Assembly (NCBI GenBank): GCA_036346255.1
Contig: CM070631.1
Location: 27,016,339 to 27,080,338 of the forward strand
Reading direction: 5' to 3'
Length of the DNA: 64,000 nucleotides
From: Ampelocalamus luodianensis
Taxonomy: Eukaryota > Streptophyta > Magnoliopsida > Poales > Poaceae
This document shows, piece by piece, positions 23,634 through 34,649 of this stretch (position 1 is the stretch's first letter; each line of letters starts with the position of its first letter). The notes beneath the pieces were generated by a model. The model was not told the DNA's origin and made no database searches. It was given only the letters and a program-made list of their open reading frames with translations. The translations under genes were made by a program, and so were the position numbers.

Positions 23634-24146
23634 TCATGGTGGATCAACAACACTGAGTTTGGAGAGGTAGAAGTCGTGCTGTGCTCGAGCCTGGGCCTTC
23701 GTGAAGAAATCTGCTAGCTGAAGCTCTGAAGGCACATACTGAAGGGTAATCACCTGATCATGCACACAAGACCTCATGAAGGAAGCATCAACACCAATAG
23801 GCTTGGTGAGCTCATGCTTCACAGGATCACGAGCAATACTGATAGCACCTGTACTGTCTGACAAGAGAGGAGTTGGTGTAGTGACAGAAACACCAAAATC
23901 CTCAAGTAGCCACCGTAGCCAAGTAATCTCTGCTGTCAAGAGAGCCATAGTGCGCAACTCACCCGCCTCGAACGGATCTGCACTGCTTCTTCGTCTTCCA
24001 GGTAATGAGAGAACCACCAAGAAAAACACAGTAAGCATAGATAGACCGGCGATCAGAGGGATCGCTGGCCCAAGTAGCATCCGAATAAACCTGAAGCTGT
24101 AACGAGTTGGAGCGTGGAAAGAAGAGACGGCGAGAGATAGTCCCAC
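23634..24146 (-). pseudogene. Copia A RNase H domain
   Basis: The minus strand carries LQVYSDATWASDPSDRRS, the plant copia RNase H start with its first aspartate. Further on come LLSDSTGAISIARDPVKHE and LQYVPSELQLADFFTKA, the usual end of the copia polyprotein. A frame change separates the first block (frame ending near 23959) from the rest. Confidence 0.88.
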
Positions 24147-24174
24147 GAAGGTATCGCGAACTCAAGAAGGTGGG

Positions 24175-24456
24175 TCAGAGTGGACTCGAGTGGGAGTAGA
24201 TACAAACAGGAGCAAAAGTCTCGTCGTAGTCACGACTATGCTCCTGCTGGAAGCCACGAGCAACAAGACGCGCCTTATAGCGCTCAAGAGAGCTATCTGA
24301 GCGAGTCTTAATCTTATAGACCCACTTACACGTGATGGGACGAGAGTGAGATGGAAAAGGAACAAGATCCCAAGTACCAAGACGCTCGAGGGCAGAATCT
24401 CTCGGCCATGGCATGCTGCCACTCGGGATGAGTAACAAAGATCCGTGGGAGAGCAA
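24175..24456 (-). pseudogene. Copia A reverse transcriptase, N-terminal piece
   Basis: The reading CKWVYKIKTRSDSSLERYKA and RGFQQEHSRDYDETFAPV is the conserved start of copia RT. Similarity stops right after DETFAPV and the next recognisable block is already RNase H, so roughly the catalytic core of RT has been deleted. Confidence 0.88.
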
Positions 24457-24736
24457 AGCTCACGAGTAGCCGCACCAAAAAACCAAACGGCAGGGGCGAA
24501 TCGATCGGCGATCACGGAGAGCGTAGTGAGGAGAAGATGACCCAACAGGAGAAGATGGAGCATCAGAAGATGACTCATCTGGAATATCCTCAGTACGGGG
24601 TCGACGAGTGTAGAAGAGAGGGTAAGAGGGGACTGTAGTGGGAGGAGCCTGAGGAGCCGCAGGAGGCAAAGGAGGCGGCGACAACGGCGGAGAGGCCACA
24701 TGAGGAATATGTGGAGACTCAGGGGAATGGGTGCCC

Positions 24737-25549
24737 TCAGGGGAATGGGTGGACGAGGGCAAGACAGATATAAGTGTATCTGGAAAGGTCAAAAAGGACA
24801 GAGACTCCACAGATGAAACCGAAGGAGAGGTAGGGCGTGGATAGAAGGGATGCGACTCGTCGAAAGTCACATCCCGAGAAACCCACATCCGGCGACCAAC
24901 AGGATCCTAGCACCGATAGCCCTTGTGTTCGCATCAGATCCCGTAAAGATACACTCAACAGATCGGCGATCGGTTTGGTACGTTCTCGAGGAGCGAGGAG
25001 AACGTAGCAAACGCAGCCAAATAGACGAAGGGCAGAGTAGTCAGGAAGGAGACCACAGAGACGCTCAGCAGGGATCGCACCCTGAAGAGCAGAAGAGGGC
25101 TGGAGGTTGACAAGATAGGTGGCAGTGGAAACAGCCTCGGCCCAAAAGTGAGGTGGAATAGAGGCAACAATCATTAGTGCACGAGCCGTCTCAAGGAGGT
25201 GACGATGCTTGCGCTCAGCGACACCATTCTGAGCATGAGCACCAGGACAAGAGAACTGAGCGAGAGTACCCTGCTCAGCAAGGAAGCTGCGCAGGTAACG
25301 AGAGAGGTACTCGCCAGCGGAGTCAGCACGAAAGATACGAATAGGGGTGGAGAACTGTGTGTGGACCATAGTGGCAAATTGTTTATAGATAGATGAGACC
25401 TCATTACGAGAAGACATGAAATATATCCAAGTGTAGCGAGAAAAATCATCTATAAAAATGATATAATATCGATGACCTCCTTTTGAAACAAAGGAAGCTG
25501 GACCCCAAACATCTGAATGAACAAGATCAAAAGGACGCATTTGAGACAC
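24737..25549 (-). pseudogene. Copia A integrase domain
   Basis: The minus-strand frame reads FDLVHSDVWGPASFVSKGGH.., FRADSAGEYLSRYLRSFLAE and NGVAERKHRHLLETARALM. The two Asp and the Glu of the DDE site are in place. It continues into the integrase C-terminal side (FGCVCYVLL) before leaving the family frame. This is the best preserved domain of the element. Confidence 0.9.
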
Positions 25550-26993
25550 CGACTCACTTGTGTGAGGTAAGGAAGGCTGAATCTGTTTACCTAACTTACA
25601 CTACGACAATCTAAAGATACGTCTCCTGAGACAGACCCCAGAAGACCACGACGAACTAAAGACGATAGACGAGATACACACATATGACCAAGACGGTGAT
25701 GCCACCTTTGGAAAGAGCTGGTAGGCGGCGGCGTAAGCCGAGAGCCGCGGCAACGTGGCGCGGAAGGAAGGTGAAGCCAGTCAAGCTCCCAGAGACGCTG
25801 TGAGTCAAGACGCCGAGGGCCAAAACCAACCAGAGCTCCCGTGTGGCGGTCCTGAACACAACAAGAGTCAGAGTCGAGAATGACCCGACAACCAAGGTCA
25901 GTAATCTGCCCAGCAGAAAGAAGCTGTATGGTAAGGCGAGGAACATAAGCAACCGAAGGAACATGAAAAGATGAGTTGCTAAGAGGTCATCGACCAGAGA
26001 CAGAAAGAGATGTACCATCAACAGTAAGAACACTGACAGGAGAATCAAGGGGTGTAATGAAAGACAGAGTGGAAGGATCAGGAGTCATGTTAAAAGATGC
26101 TCCAGAATCAAGAATCCATGGGGAGGTACCTGACTGTGTAGGAGGTGGTTTCTCGTGTTCAAGAGTCGATGTGAGCCTCGCAGAACCTGTCGAGGAGAAC
26201 TCGGCGCGCGGCGTTGAAGTCGGCTATCTCTCGCTCAATGAGAGAAATGGCCAAGAAGTCGATCAGCGTCGATGGAGAAGCACCGATGCGGTGCTAGTAG
26301 AAGAACGCGAAAGATGCCGCTTCTTATAGCACGGGACTCAATGTGGCCGACCTTATTGCAAAGAGAAGCGGTGAGACGACCACCGCCCGATGGATGGGCG
26401 GCCACCACCACCGTGGCGGCACACGAGGAGGCGCAGTCTTGACGCGTGAAGCCGTCGGTGTAGCAGTGGGCGCGGCGAGCACGAGAGGGAGTGGTATCAA
26501 GCCAAGCACCACTCGGCGAGTCTCTCCGCGCATATCTCGAAGAGCCTCGAGAGAGTGACACGAGGTGGCGTGTAAGAAGTCGGGCACGCGCCGCTCGAAC
26601 TTCGGGAAGAAAGCGAGTAAGGAACTCGAGATCCATTGAAACCTGTGTCAACACGGACACCAGCAAAAGGGACGGAGCGACATCCAAAGGTGCGAAGGAG
26701 TCGGTGACGCCAAACAAAGAGAGCTCGAGCATAAAAAGCGTCAACGATAGCATCACCTCTGAAGAAGAGTGCTCGCGGCGGACCACGGAGAGGTGCAGGC
26801 ATCACTAGAGGGCTCATAGCGCCGACGAAGATGAGTCCACATTTGAAAAGCCGAGAAGTCCTACAACCTCGTAAGAAAATCGAGGTGGATATCGGGCGAT
26901 GAAGACAAAGGCGGCGAGCATCGCCATCGTCACCGAGCGAGTGTGGCGGTCAGCGATCTGTAGGAATCGAGCCTCTTGGTAGGCGAGACGGCT

Positions 26994-27206
26994 TCATCGC
27001 CAGCAAGGCGGCGGCCTCAATCGCACTTTGTCACCATTTTGGGGCGCAACAGGCGTAGGCTCCGTCGGAGGATTAGGGCAAGGCGGGCAGGTGACATCGC
27101 CAGAGAGGACGCCCCAGAGACGAAGACCACGCATATGAGACACAAAGTCGGTGTAATTAACACCATCGAAGATCACCGGGCAGCGAGGGAGGGAAACGGT
27201 GCCCAT
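26994..27206 (-). pseudogene. Copia A gag N-terminal fragment
   Basis: MGTVSLPRCPVIFDGVNYTD followed by MRGLRLWGVLSGDVTCPP is the start of a plant copia gag (UBN2-type). The frame is lost afterwards. Confidence 0.75.
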
Positions 27207-27817
27207 TGGTAGGCGGCGCTGGACGGCGCGGCGACCAAGACAACGAAGTCTAACAGGCGGCGTTGGCCGGCGCGGCGGTTAGATCGATGTTTTTTTTCTT
27301 TTAACGGGCCGGCCGAAGGAGACTCGGCCCACAAACTCTAACGCGCATGGGGACTAGGGTTCCTCGCGGTCAAGCGGCGCGCGTTCTCGCCGACGAAGTC
27401 CGAAGCCGACGGCGAAGAAGCTCGAACGCCGTGAAGAAGCTCGCGCGGTCGGGTGTGGTCGGGCTTGGCCGCGAAGAAATCGCTAGCAATTGAGCTCCGT
27501 GCGCGCGATGAAGACGAAGATCCGGCGCGGCGGCGACCGGCGACCGGCGGCGGCGGACGCAGCGCTGGCGCACGCGGCGCGGCGGCGGCGACTCGGCGGC
27601 ACGACGGCCGCGTGCTCATCGCGCCCGCGGCGGCGGCGGCGGCCCGCGCACTTCCGCAATGCGTGGCGGCGGCGGCTAGTGGCTGCGTGCGCACGGGACG
27701 ACCTCGAGTTGAACGGCGGCGGCGAAGGCGCGGGTGGTGGGAGGGATGCCGACGGCGGCGGCTAGGGGAGGACGAGTTGCACGTCCGGGAGAGGTAACCT
27801 AATTGGCTCTGATACCA

Positions 27818-27947
27818 TGTTAGGAATAGCAACTTGTATTCTCAGGGGGCTAATGGGGCAGTATATATACACAAAGTACAGGTGAGGAATATGCAAATAA
27901 CCCCTCATAACAATGGAGAATAAGACATTATACATATATCTCTAACA
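27818..27947 (-). repeat. 5' LTR of copia A
   Basis: A 130-bp LTR preceded on its left by the tRNA-Met primer site. It is the upstream LTR for the minus-strand element. Confidence 0.93.
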
Positions 27948-28104
27948 CCAACAAACAACAGGTTATGGCTACATTGATTTATTTATTTTTATCAAATTCA
28001 TTCGTTTCATTGACTAATGGACAGTCAGTGTCACACTTGAATGCTTCCCCATAATTATAGCGAAGTAAATATTTTTTTTGTTTATTTACATCTGTTCTCT
28101 TTAG

Positions 28105-28424
28105 GTAGCAATCACCGTTGCACATGAATTGGCTCACCAATGGTTTGGCAATCTTGTAAGTTGTAACCATGGAATGGTGGACTCACTTGTGGCTAAACGA
28201 GGGTTTTGCTTCCTAGGTAATCAATCTGACAACCATTATTTGAGAAATTAGATATTACTCCATTTTTGTGGCTCCTTATTAGTACATAAGTCCTTATGTT
28301 TCAACAGGTGAGTTTTTTAGCCGTATAATCTTTATTTCCTGAATGGAATAACTGGACACAATTCCTTGATGAGATGACCTCTGGCCTCAGACTGGATGCA
28401 CTTGCAGAGTCCCATCCTATTGAG
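28105..28424 (+). pseudogene. Aminopeptidase exons 7-8 (zinc site)
   Basis: Exon 7 encodes VAITVAHELAHQWFGNL with the HEXXH zinc motif at 28123-28137. Then GTAAGTT (28156-28162) interrupts the frame before VTMEWWTHLWLNEGFAS, in which the third zinc ligand Glu is 28199-28201. The extra 7 bp look like a leftover splice donor, as if an intron was almost entirely deleted. The next codon, Trp in the family, is TAG (28214-28216). Exon 8 (28308-28424) encodes WNNWTQFLDEMTSGLRLDAL but has TAA within its first seven codons. Confidence 0.88.
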
Positions 28425-29317
28425 GTAATCTTATTTGGTATGGCTTGGCCCTGTCGCTGAAAATCCTTGTTTTTTTGCATTTTTTTAACTATTATTTTGT
28501 ATAAGAACATATGTTGCTAATAGTGCTCTAACAGATGCTGCACAAGATTTTCATTAGAGATATGGGAATATATTAGGACAGTAAGATTAATAAACATTAC
28601 AAAGTAGACGAGTTGCACACACATACCAACTGAATGATGCATTACTGTCCTTGACATGATTACCATGGTTATTAAGGCGTTGCCTAATCGTCGCGGTCCG
28701 GTGAGGTCACCACGGCTGGTCGCCTCGCCTTAAGAGGTAGATCGATGGTGACAGAGGCTTGAGAGGGATAGAGCTTGCTGATGCCACCGGTGTTGTTGCT
28801 TGTCGTCTCCGTCGCTGCTAATGTCGCTTTTCATTGTCACCGCCGCTGTGAGGGCTGGAAAAAAAGTTTGTTAGTGAGGCTCGTTGGCTCGGTTCAAAAT
28901 TGCTCTAATTAGACTTGTTATTTGGTTAAACATTAAAATGAGTCAATTTCAAATGAAATTGGATTTCACTCTGGCTCGGCTCGGCTCGTTAGCTCGGTTC
29001 TAAAAATACTTCCAAATTATAAATAAAATGGTATTAAATCAATCTGTGGCAATTTCGAGAAAAGCTCGATAAAATGACTACTTGGCTCGATTTCCACCCC
29101 TGCCGCTGTCGCCAACACCCTCGCTGCCACCGCCACCCCTGCTGCTTGCTAGTGTTGCCGCTAGCTCCGCCTGACAGGGGAGAGGGACGTAGAGTAGAGG
29201 AGCGAGAGCGAGAGAGAGAGAAAGAGAGGGAGAGGGAGAGATGGGGAGTTGGGGACTGGGGGAGGTGGTGGCTAGGGTTTGTTGAGAGAGGACTAAGGAA
29301 GCGGGAGGGTGTTGGAC

Positions 29318-29729
29318 ATGATGGATAAGTCTCTGTGTTGGCTTTTGCCGCCCTTCAAGGACAGCATCCTTGACTGGCGGTTAGCATCTCTTTAGGACAG
29401 CATCTTTGGACAGAGCATCTTGGACTAGCTTTAGGACTAGCTTTAGAGGACAGAGCATCTAGGACAGAGCATCTAGGACACAGCATCTAGGACAGAGCAT
29501 CTAGGACACAACATCTAGGACAGAGCATCTAGGACAGAGCATCTTAGACTAGCATATGCTTGGCATATGCTTGGCTGATTAGCCCTATAAATATGTATCC
29601 CCAACCCCTCAGGTTGGCATGGCATTGTGAAGAGAAATATACAAGAAAAATTGCCCCATCTCCAAGTGTCATCCTCTCCATGAGAGTAAGGATCTTGCTA
29701 TCACCAATAGTAAGAGTCAATGAGTAACA
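29318..29729 (+). repeat. 5' LTR of gag-only element
   Basis: Contains a minisatellite of a 14-bp AGGACAGAGCATCT unit, about seven copies here. The right LTR has about three. Four missing units account for the 56-bp length difference. Confidence 0.88.
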
Positions 29730-30539
29730 AGTGGTATCAAAGCTATACTATCCTGTAGCCCGAGCATCTCTCGCTCATCTCCTTCTCCGCCTCAGCGGCC
29801 TCATGAGTGGTGTGCAGCGGCAGCTCCGTATCCACGCTCCTCTCCGGAGGCGGCGAGCTCGTCGAAGCGACCTCTCTCCACGCAACACCCCCGAGCAGCG
29901 CGCCATGTCCGCAGAGCGATCTCGCGTCGGTCGCCTCGAGCACGCGGCGTCGTGAGCGGCCGAGCTTCGCCGCAAAGCAACGCGATGAGCGGCGGCGAGA
30001 CCGCTTCTGGCCAAAGCGTCGGAGTGCGGCAGCGGAGCGGCGCCAGCGAAGAGGCGGAGGCGGCGGCAGGCGGATGCAGCGCGTGCGGCCGCATCGAGTC
30101 AAGGTCTGCGGCGGCAGAAGAATAGCTCCATCTCTCGCTGATAGCGGCGACGCGGACCTTGAGCGGCCCCGAGAGAGGCGAAGCGCGCGGCGGCGGCGAT
30201 GGGCGGCGCGACGCCACGAGCTTCGGCGATCGAGACAGCGCGGATGGCGCGATGGCGCTCTGGAGGCGCGCGCGGCGGTGGCGCTCACGAGGAGGCGCGC
30301 TCGGCGGTGGCGCTCGAGGAGGCGCTTCGGCGGTGGCGCTCTGGAAGAGGCGCGCGCGACAACGGCGCAGACGGGTCGATAGAGCGCGGCCTTCCACAGC
30401 GCGGCGTGGCTCTCCCGACCGGCACCGTGGTTACCGGGTTCGTGTATTGTCGGGACGCCGCCCGGCGGTGGGTGGCCTACCCTCACCAAGGCCAACCACG
30501 TCGAGTGGGCGCGGTGATGAAGTGAGCTCGAGTTGGCAC

Positions 30540-31480
30540 ATGTAGGAGGCGGCCCGTGACGGCGGCGTCGACTACGACCGAGATCGGCGAGCGCTGGATG
30601 CCCTCATCGCTGCGATCCGCCGAGATGCGATTCGCTCTCCAACAAGCGATCGCCAGGAGGCTTGGGGCGCCATCATTGCGCGCACGCATCGGCGGCCGCG
30701 CGCGCAAGTCCACTGCTGCGAGCGCCGCGCGGAGTGGGAGACCACGGCCTTCAAGCGGTGAGGGCGTTGATGACTTTGCTCTCGTCTCAACACTCTGCTG
30801 CGTGGTTGGTACGATTGGCGGCGACACCTGGCGAGAGAGAGGCGCCGAAGCTCTTTCGCTGCGCCCCGAGAAGTACAAGCGGATGGCTCGGTCGATCCGA
30901 TCTCTGCGGACCTCTCCACGATGTCGATCGAGGAGGCGATAGGTCGCCTCAAGGTCGTCAACGATGATGAGCCACGATCTCTCGGGACCCGTCACCATTG
31001 GCGGAAGCTCCTCTCGCTCGGGAGAGTGGGTGCCGGCCAGGTGACGAAGAAGAAGAGCCTTCTTCCACGACGGCGCCGCATGCGCGGCAAGCGCGCAAAG
31101 ACGCCAGTATGGGCACGAGGGCGTCTTAGAGGTGATGACCGTGAGGCGCCAGGCGGCGCGGCTGGCAAGCAAGAGCCGACGCGAGGCGACTCTTGCTACA
31201 AGCTGCGGCAAGCTTGGTCATTGGGCGAGTTGTCGGCGGCCACGACGCCGAGCCCACGTCGCAGCGCGAGAGGAGGAACAATGCGGCTCTGTTCATTGCT
31301 CGGCGAGCATCGAACTACCTCTGCGGCACCGGCCGCGGCGCTCCTCCACCTTGACGAGCCAAAAGCACACGCCTCCGGCGAAAGTTCCGGCAACAACAAG
31401 GCCGGCGGGTGGTGCCTCGACACCGCGACACCCACCACATGGCCGGCGGCGGAGTTCTTCTCGGCGCGTGACTCAGCGTT
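30540..31480 (+). pseudogene. Copia gag and start of protease, frame-broken
   Basis: Blocks in different frames along the plus strand: ALDALIAAIRRD (near 30595), GEGVDDFALVSTL (near 30760), DLSTMSIEEAIGRLKVVNDD (near 30910), a CCHC-like zinc knuckle piece SCGKLGHWASC.. (near 31195), and GWCLDT (near 31410), where copia protease has DTGA. All belong to a plant copia gag-protease. Frame changes occur between nearly every block. Confidence 0.72.
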
Positions 31481-31593
31481 CGAGGCTCTGTCAAGTTTGG
31501 GGCGCCTCGCGTGGAAATCAGGACGACGCCTGCTACAGGATCGGGATGGCTCGAGATTCCTCACAAGGAGACACACAAGACTTAGGAGGAGAT

Positions 31594-31949
31594 TGATGGA
31601 TAAGTCTCTGTTGGCTTTTGCCGCCCTTCAAGGACAAACATCCTTGGTGGCGGTTAGCATCTCTTTAGGACAGCATCTTTGGACAGAGCATCTTGGACTA
31701 GCTTTAGGACTAGCTTTAGAGGACAGAGCATCTAGGGCATGAGCATCTAGGACATGAGCATCTTAGACTAGCATATGCTTGGCATATGCTTGGTCAATTA
31801 GCCCTATAAATATGTATCCCCAACCCCTCAGGTTGGCATGGCATTGTGAAGAGAAATATACAAGAAAAATTGCCCCATCTCCAAGTGTCATCCTCTCCAT
31901 GAAAGTAAGGATCTTGCTATCACCAATAGTAAGAGTCCAGCGAGTAACA
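31594..31949 (+). repeat. 3' LTR of gag-only element
   Basis: Near-identical to the left LTR apart from fewer 14-bp minisatellite units and a few small changes. Confidence 0.88.
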
Positions 31950-32373
31950 GGACAGTTGGAGCAAGATGGGCTTGGCCAGGCCACACTCTCTATTCCCTTT
32001 ATTCTCCTCCTTTTTTTCTTTTCCATTCTTTTCCTCTGCCTGTAATGTTTTTATCTCTTTCTTCATGTTGGTCTGGCACTGCGGTGTCGCCTCAGGCATC
32101 CAAGGTGTCGCCTAGGCATCCAGGCAGTGCCTTGGTGCCTCACCTCGCCTCGCCTTAGTGCCTTATAACCATGATGATTACAGAATAATCAAGTTCTGAT
32201 ATTTAATATCTCTCTGCTTGAACTATTCAGATGATGCTTATATTAGATTGTTATTTTAGATGCTCAAATGATCTATATAATATCAAGCGTTGTTTATTGA
32301 TTCTTTCTTCACAGCATTAGCATCTCCATTTGTCTCAGTTGTGACTTGTGGTTATCTGACCTGTTTGTTCCAG

Positions 32374-34334
32374 TTGAAGTAAACCATGCCAGTGAAATTG
32401 ATGCAATTTTTGATAACATAAGCTATGATAAGGGAGCTTCTGTCATTCGCATGTTACAAAGTTACCTTGATGCAGAGTGTTTTCAGGTTAAATGCTGTTT
32501 CTCCTTCAAGAATTTGTCAGAATCTTCATTTGCGCGCGGTGTTCCGTTGGCTTCCGGTCGGCATTAGAGGGCTAGTGCGGGAGGCGCAAGGGCCGCGTGC
32601 AGGCGGTGCGAAGGGTGGCCGGTGTGGCGGCGCGAGGGGCACGGCCGTTTGCAGACAGCGTGGTGGCACAGCCGTTCTGGATCCGGGTTCTGGTTCTAGA
32701 TCTGTGCTTTGGCGCTGGATCTGGACGACAGGAGACGGACCTGAGTGGGTTTTGGTGGAGATGCGGCGCATGGCCAACGATGGCCGTCGGCCTCCTTCTC
32801 ATGGAGGCTGCATGTGACCGTGGCTTCGCGGTTGTGCTAGGCTGTGGTTCATGGTTGCATTGGACAGTAGTGGTGATCTAGCCTTAACTGGTTGGATCTG
32901 GCGTCGAGGATGCATTGCGGTGTTGTCTTAGAGCACCGGTACCTGCTCTCCTGGGTGAAAACCCTCGATCTGGCCTTCAGTGGTTGGATCCGGCGACGAG
33001 GACGTACGGAGTATTGATCTGGTCTTCACTGGTTGGGTCAGACGACGAGTGTCGTGTATTTTTTGAAGGCGTTGTTTTGGAGCACCGTGATCGCCACCGG
33101 GGTGAATACCTGATCGGCCTTGATGGTTGGATCTCGCGGACGACGACGATCGAGCTCGACCGCCTTCACTGGTTGGGTCAGACGGCGAGCGTCGTGTCCT
33201 TCTTGAAGGCGTTGTCTTGGAGCACCGGTTTCTGCTCACCGGGGTGAAAACCCTTGATCTGGCCTTCAGTGGTTGGGTCCGGCGATGACGATGTACTGCG
33301 TATTGATCTGACCTTCACTGGTTGAGTCAGACGACGAGCGACGTGTCCTTCTTGAAGGCGTTGTCTTGTAGCACCAGTATCTGCTCGCTGGGATGAAAAC
33401 CTTAGATCTGGTCTTCATTGGTTGGATCTGGCGACGTTTTCTGTCTCTCCTTGGAGGCGTCGCTTTGATGACTTGACCCTCAAGCACCTTGTTGCACAGC
33501 TACTGTTAGGATGTGTTAGTTGAAGGAGAAGCTAGCTGTCGCCGGCGGCGGGATGTTCTCGATGCTGACCACAGCATGATAATTTGTTTGTCATTTAGTT
33601 CTTGGTCTGCTTTTTGTAAGCCAATTTGTTCGTTTATAATAAATTATAGCTGTGTGTATCGTATGATACAGAGGCCGGGAGGTTTGCTCTTCCATTATCT
33701 AAAAAGAATTTGTTAGAATCTTGTTTTCTTCATTGGTCCAGCACTCCAGCATCCGCTGCTGCAGTGTTCTGCCATTGTATAGTTCCACTCCTGAACCCTT
33801 GCATATTTTAACTTTTCTTTTCTTCATTAACCAAGTGATGTAAGATGTCTCTGCAGCCATTCTGATGCACTGTATCTTAACTTCAAACACGATGAGAAAT
33901 CTGTAAACCAAAATACTAAAGGGGATCGTAATTATAAGATTTGACTTTGTTGCCAATCATATTATAAGTATGCGTGGTGTACCTGCTAAAGAATAGCATG
34001 AATTATGATTATTTTTTTAATTAATGATGAATGGCCGATTTTAATGCATTTATGATTTATCTGTCTATCTAGCTTTGTTTCCGACTACTACATAATATGC
34101 ACTCTTACACAATTTTTCTGCTTGTACCAACTTTGTGAATCATTACTCTTTCAGAAAGCTTTGGCTTCATGCATAAAGAGGCATGCCTACTCAAACGCTA
34201 AAACCGAAAACCTATGGGCTGTTCTTGAGGAAACTAGGGAGCCCGTTAAGGATCTGATGACTACATGGACTAAGCAACAAGGATATCCTGTTATATATGC
34301 AAAACTAAATGGACATGATTTGGAACTTGAACAG
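32374..34334 (+). pseudogene. Aminopeptidase exons 9-10
   Basis: Exon 9 (about 32374-32486) encodes NHASEIDAIFDNISYDKGAS, including the ISYDKG segment with the catalytic tyrosine of M1 enzymes. Exon 10 (34155-34334) encodes KALASCIKRHAYSNAK.. and DLMTTWTKQQGYPVIYAKL in a single open frame with good splice sites. Intron 9 between them contains the retroposon at 32527-33703. Confidence 0.88.
32527..33703 (+). mobile_element. Non-coding retroposon with LINE-like 3' end
   Basis: A 19-bp direct repeat AAGAATTTGTYAGAATCTT flanks it (32508-32526 and 33704-33722, one mismatch), the long type left by target-primed reverse transcription. The 3' end reads GATACAGAGGCCGGGAGG followed by a short T/C-rich tail and AAA, as in plant L1-type LINEs. 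The interior has no endonuclease or RT. Instead it has three diverged repeats of about 150 bp (about 32960-33100, 33130-33220 and 33250-33400) with the words TTCACTGGTTGGGTCAGACG and GGAGCACCG. Confidence 0.78.
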
Positions 34335-34500
34335 GTTTGTTGACAGATCTCTCATTTTTGTATTGTTTCTTACTAATATATATGGAGAGCAGAGTATATG
34401 TCTAGCTTGCATGGACACGGACAAGCGTGTCAGACACGACATGTATCTCGGACACGGGATTCACCATTTTCTAAAAAATGGCAATACGGAGACACGACTG

Positions 34501-34502
<2 letters not shown>

Positions 34503-34550
<48 letters not shown>
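34503..34550 (+). repeat. (TAA)n microsatellite
   Basis: About sixteen AAT/TAA units directly next to the GACACG-rich left flank of the capture element. Confidence 0.95.
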
Positions 34551-34649
34551 TAATATGCATATGTACTGACAAACATATGTCTTTGCCCTTTTTTCTGTAA
34601 GACTTGACTTTCAAATTCTATCTGGAAGTAATGAAAACTTTTTACATAC

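Larger units (their letters stand above)
23491..27947 (-). mobile_element. Copia-type LTR retrotransposon A, RT core deleted
   Basis: LTRs of 130 bp at 23491-23620 and 27818-27947 (TGTTAGGAATAGC..CTCTAACA) differ at about three positions. Target duplication CCAAC at 23486-23490 and 27948-27952 is perfect. A primer site (TGGTATCAGAGCC on the minus strand) abuts the right LTR, so the element reads right to left. Order on the minus strand: gag start (26994-27206), integrase (24737-25549), RT N-terminus (24175-24456), RNase H (23634-24146). The middle of RT, including the YVDD active site, is missing near 24160-24190. The gag region is also frameshifted, so the element is non-autonomous. The three LTR differences point to a fairly recent insertion. 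Confidence 0.93.
23346..27961 (+). pseudogene. Aminopeptidase exon 6, split by a copia element
   Basis: 23346-23490 encodes YFATPYPLPKLDMSAIPDF.. followed by GAMENYG (GAMEN at about 23410-23424, the substrate N-terminus recognition motif) and LLYDELLSSASN. The exon resumes at 27953 with AAACAACAG (KQQ) and a GT donor. Everything between is a copia element with the 5-bp duplication CCAAC. Apart from that insertion this exon is uninterrupted, so the hit on coding sequence is direct. Confidence 0.92.
29318..31949 (+). mobile_element. Gag-only copia-type retrotransposon
   Basis: LTRs at 29318-29729 (412 bp) and 31594-31949 (356 bp) start TGATGGATAAG and end GTAACA. Target duplication GGACA at 29313-29317 and 31950-31954 is perfect. 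A primer-like site TGGTATCAAAGC follows the left LTR. Each LTR has a TATAAATA box (about 29585 and 31806). The 1.86-kb interior keeps a gag region and the start of protease but no integrase, RT or RNase H. The gag itself is frame-broken. It can only have moved with proteins supplied by another element. Confidence 0.9.
28664..32173. mobile_element. hAT-type element in intron 8, hosting a copia element
   Basis: Left end CATGGTTATTAAGGCG (28664), right end CCTTATAACCATG (32173): inverted termini sharing CATGGTTAT. The flanks carry a perfect 8-bp direct repeat ATGATTAC at 28656-28663 and 32174-32181, which is the hAT target-duplication length. Without the copia insertion it is about 870 bp and has no transposase, so it is non-autonomous. 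Confidence 0.85.

Noticed and set aside
27338..27832. 164-residue minus-strand frame at the 5' end of copia A
   Set aside because: It crosses the LTR and primer site and is Ala/Arg rich; it is leader sequence of the retroelement.
29743..30495. 250-residue minus-strand frame
   Set aside because: Antisense to the gag-only element, whose sense strand has recognisable gag blocks.
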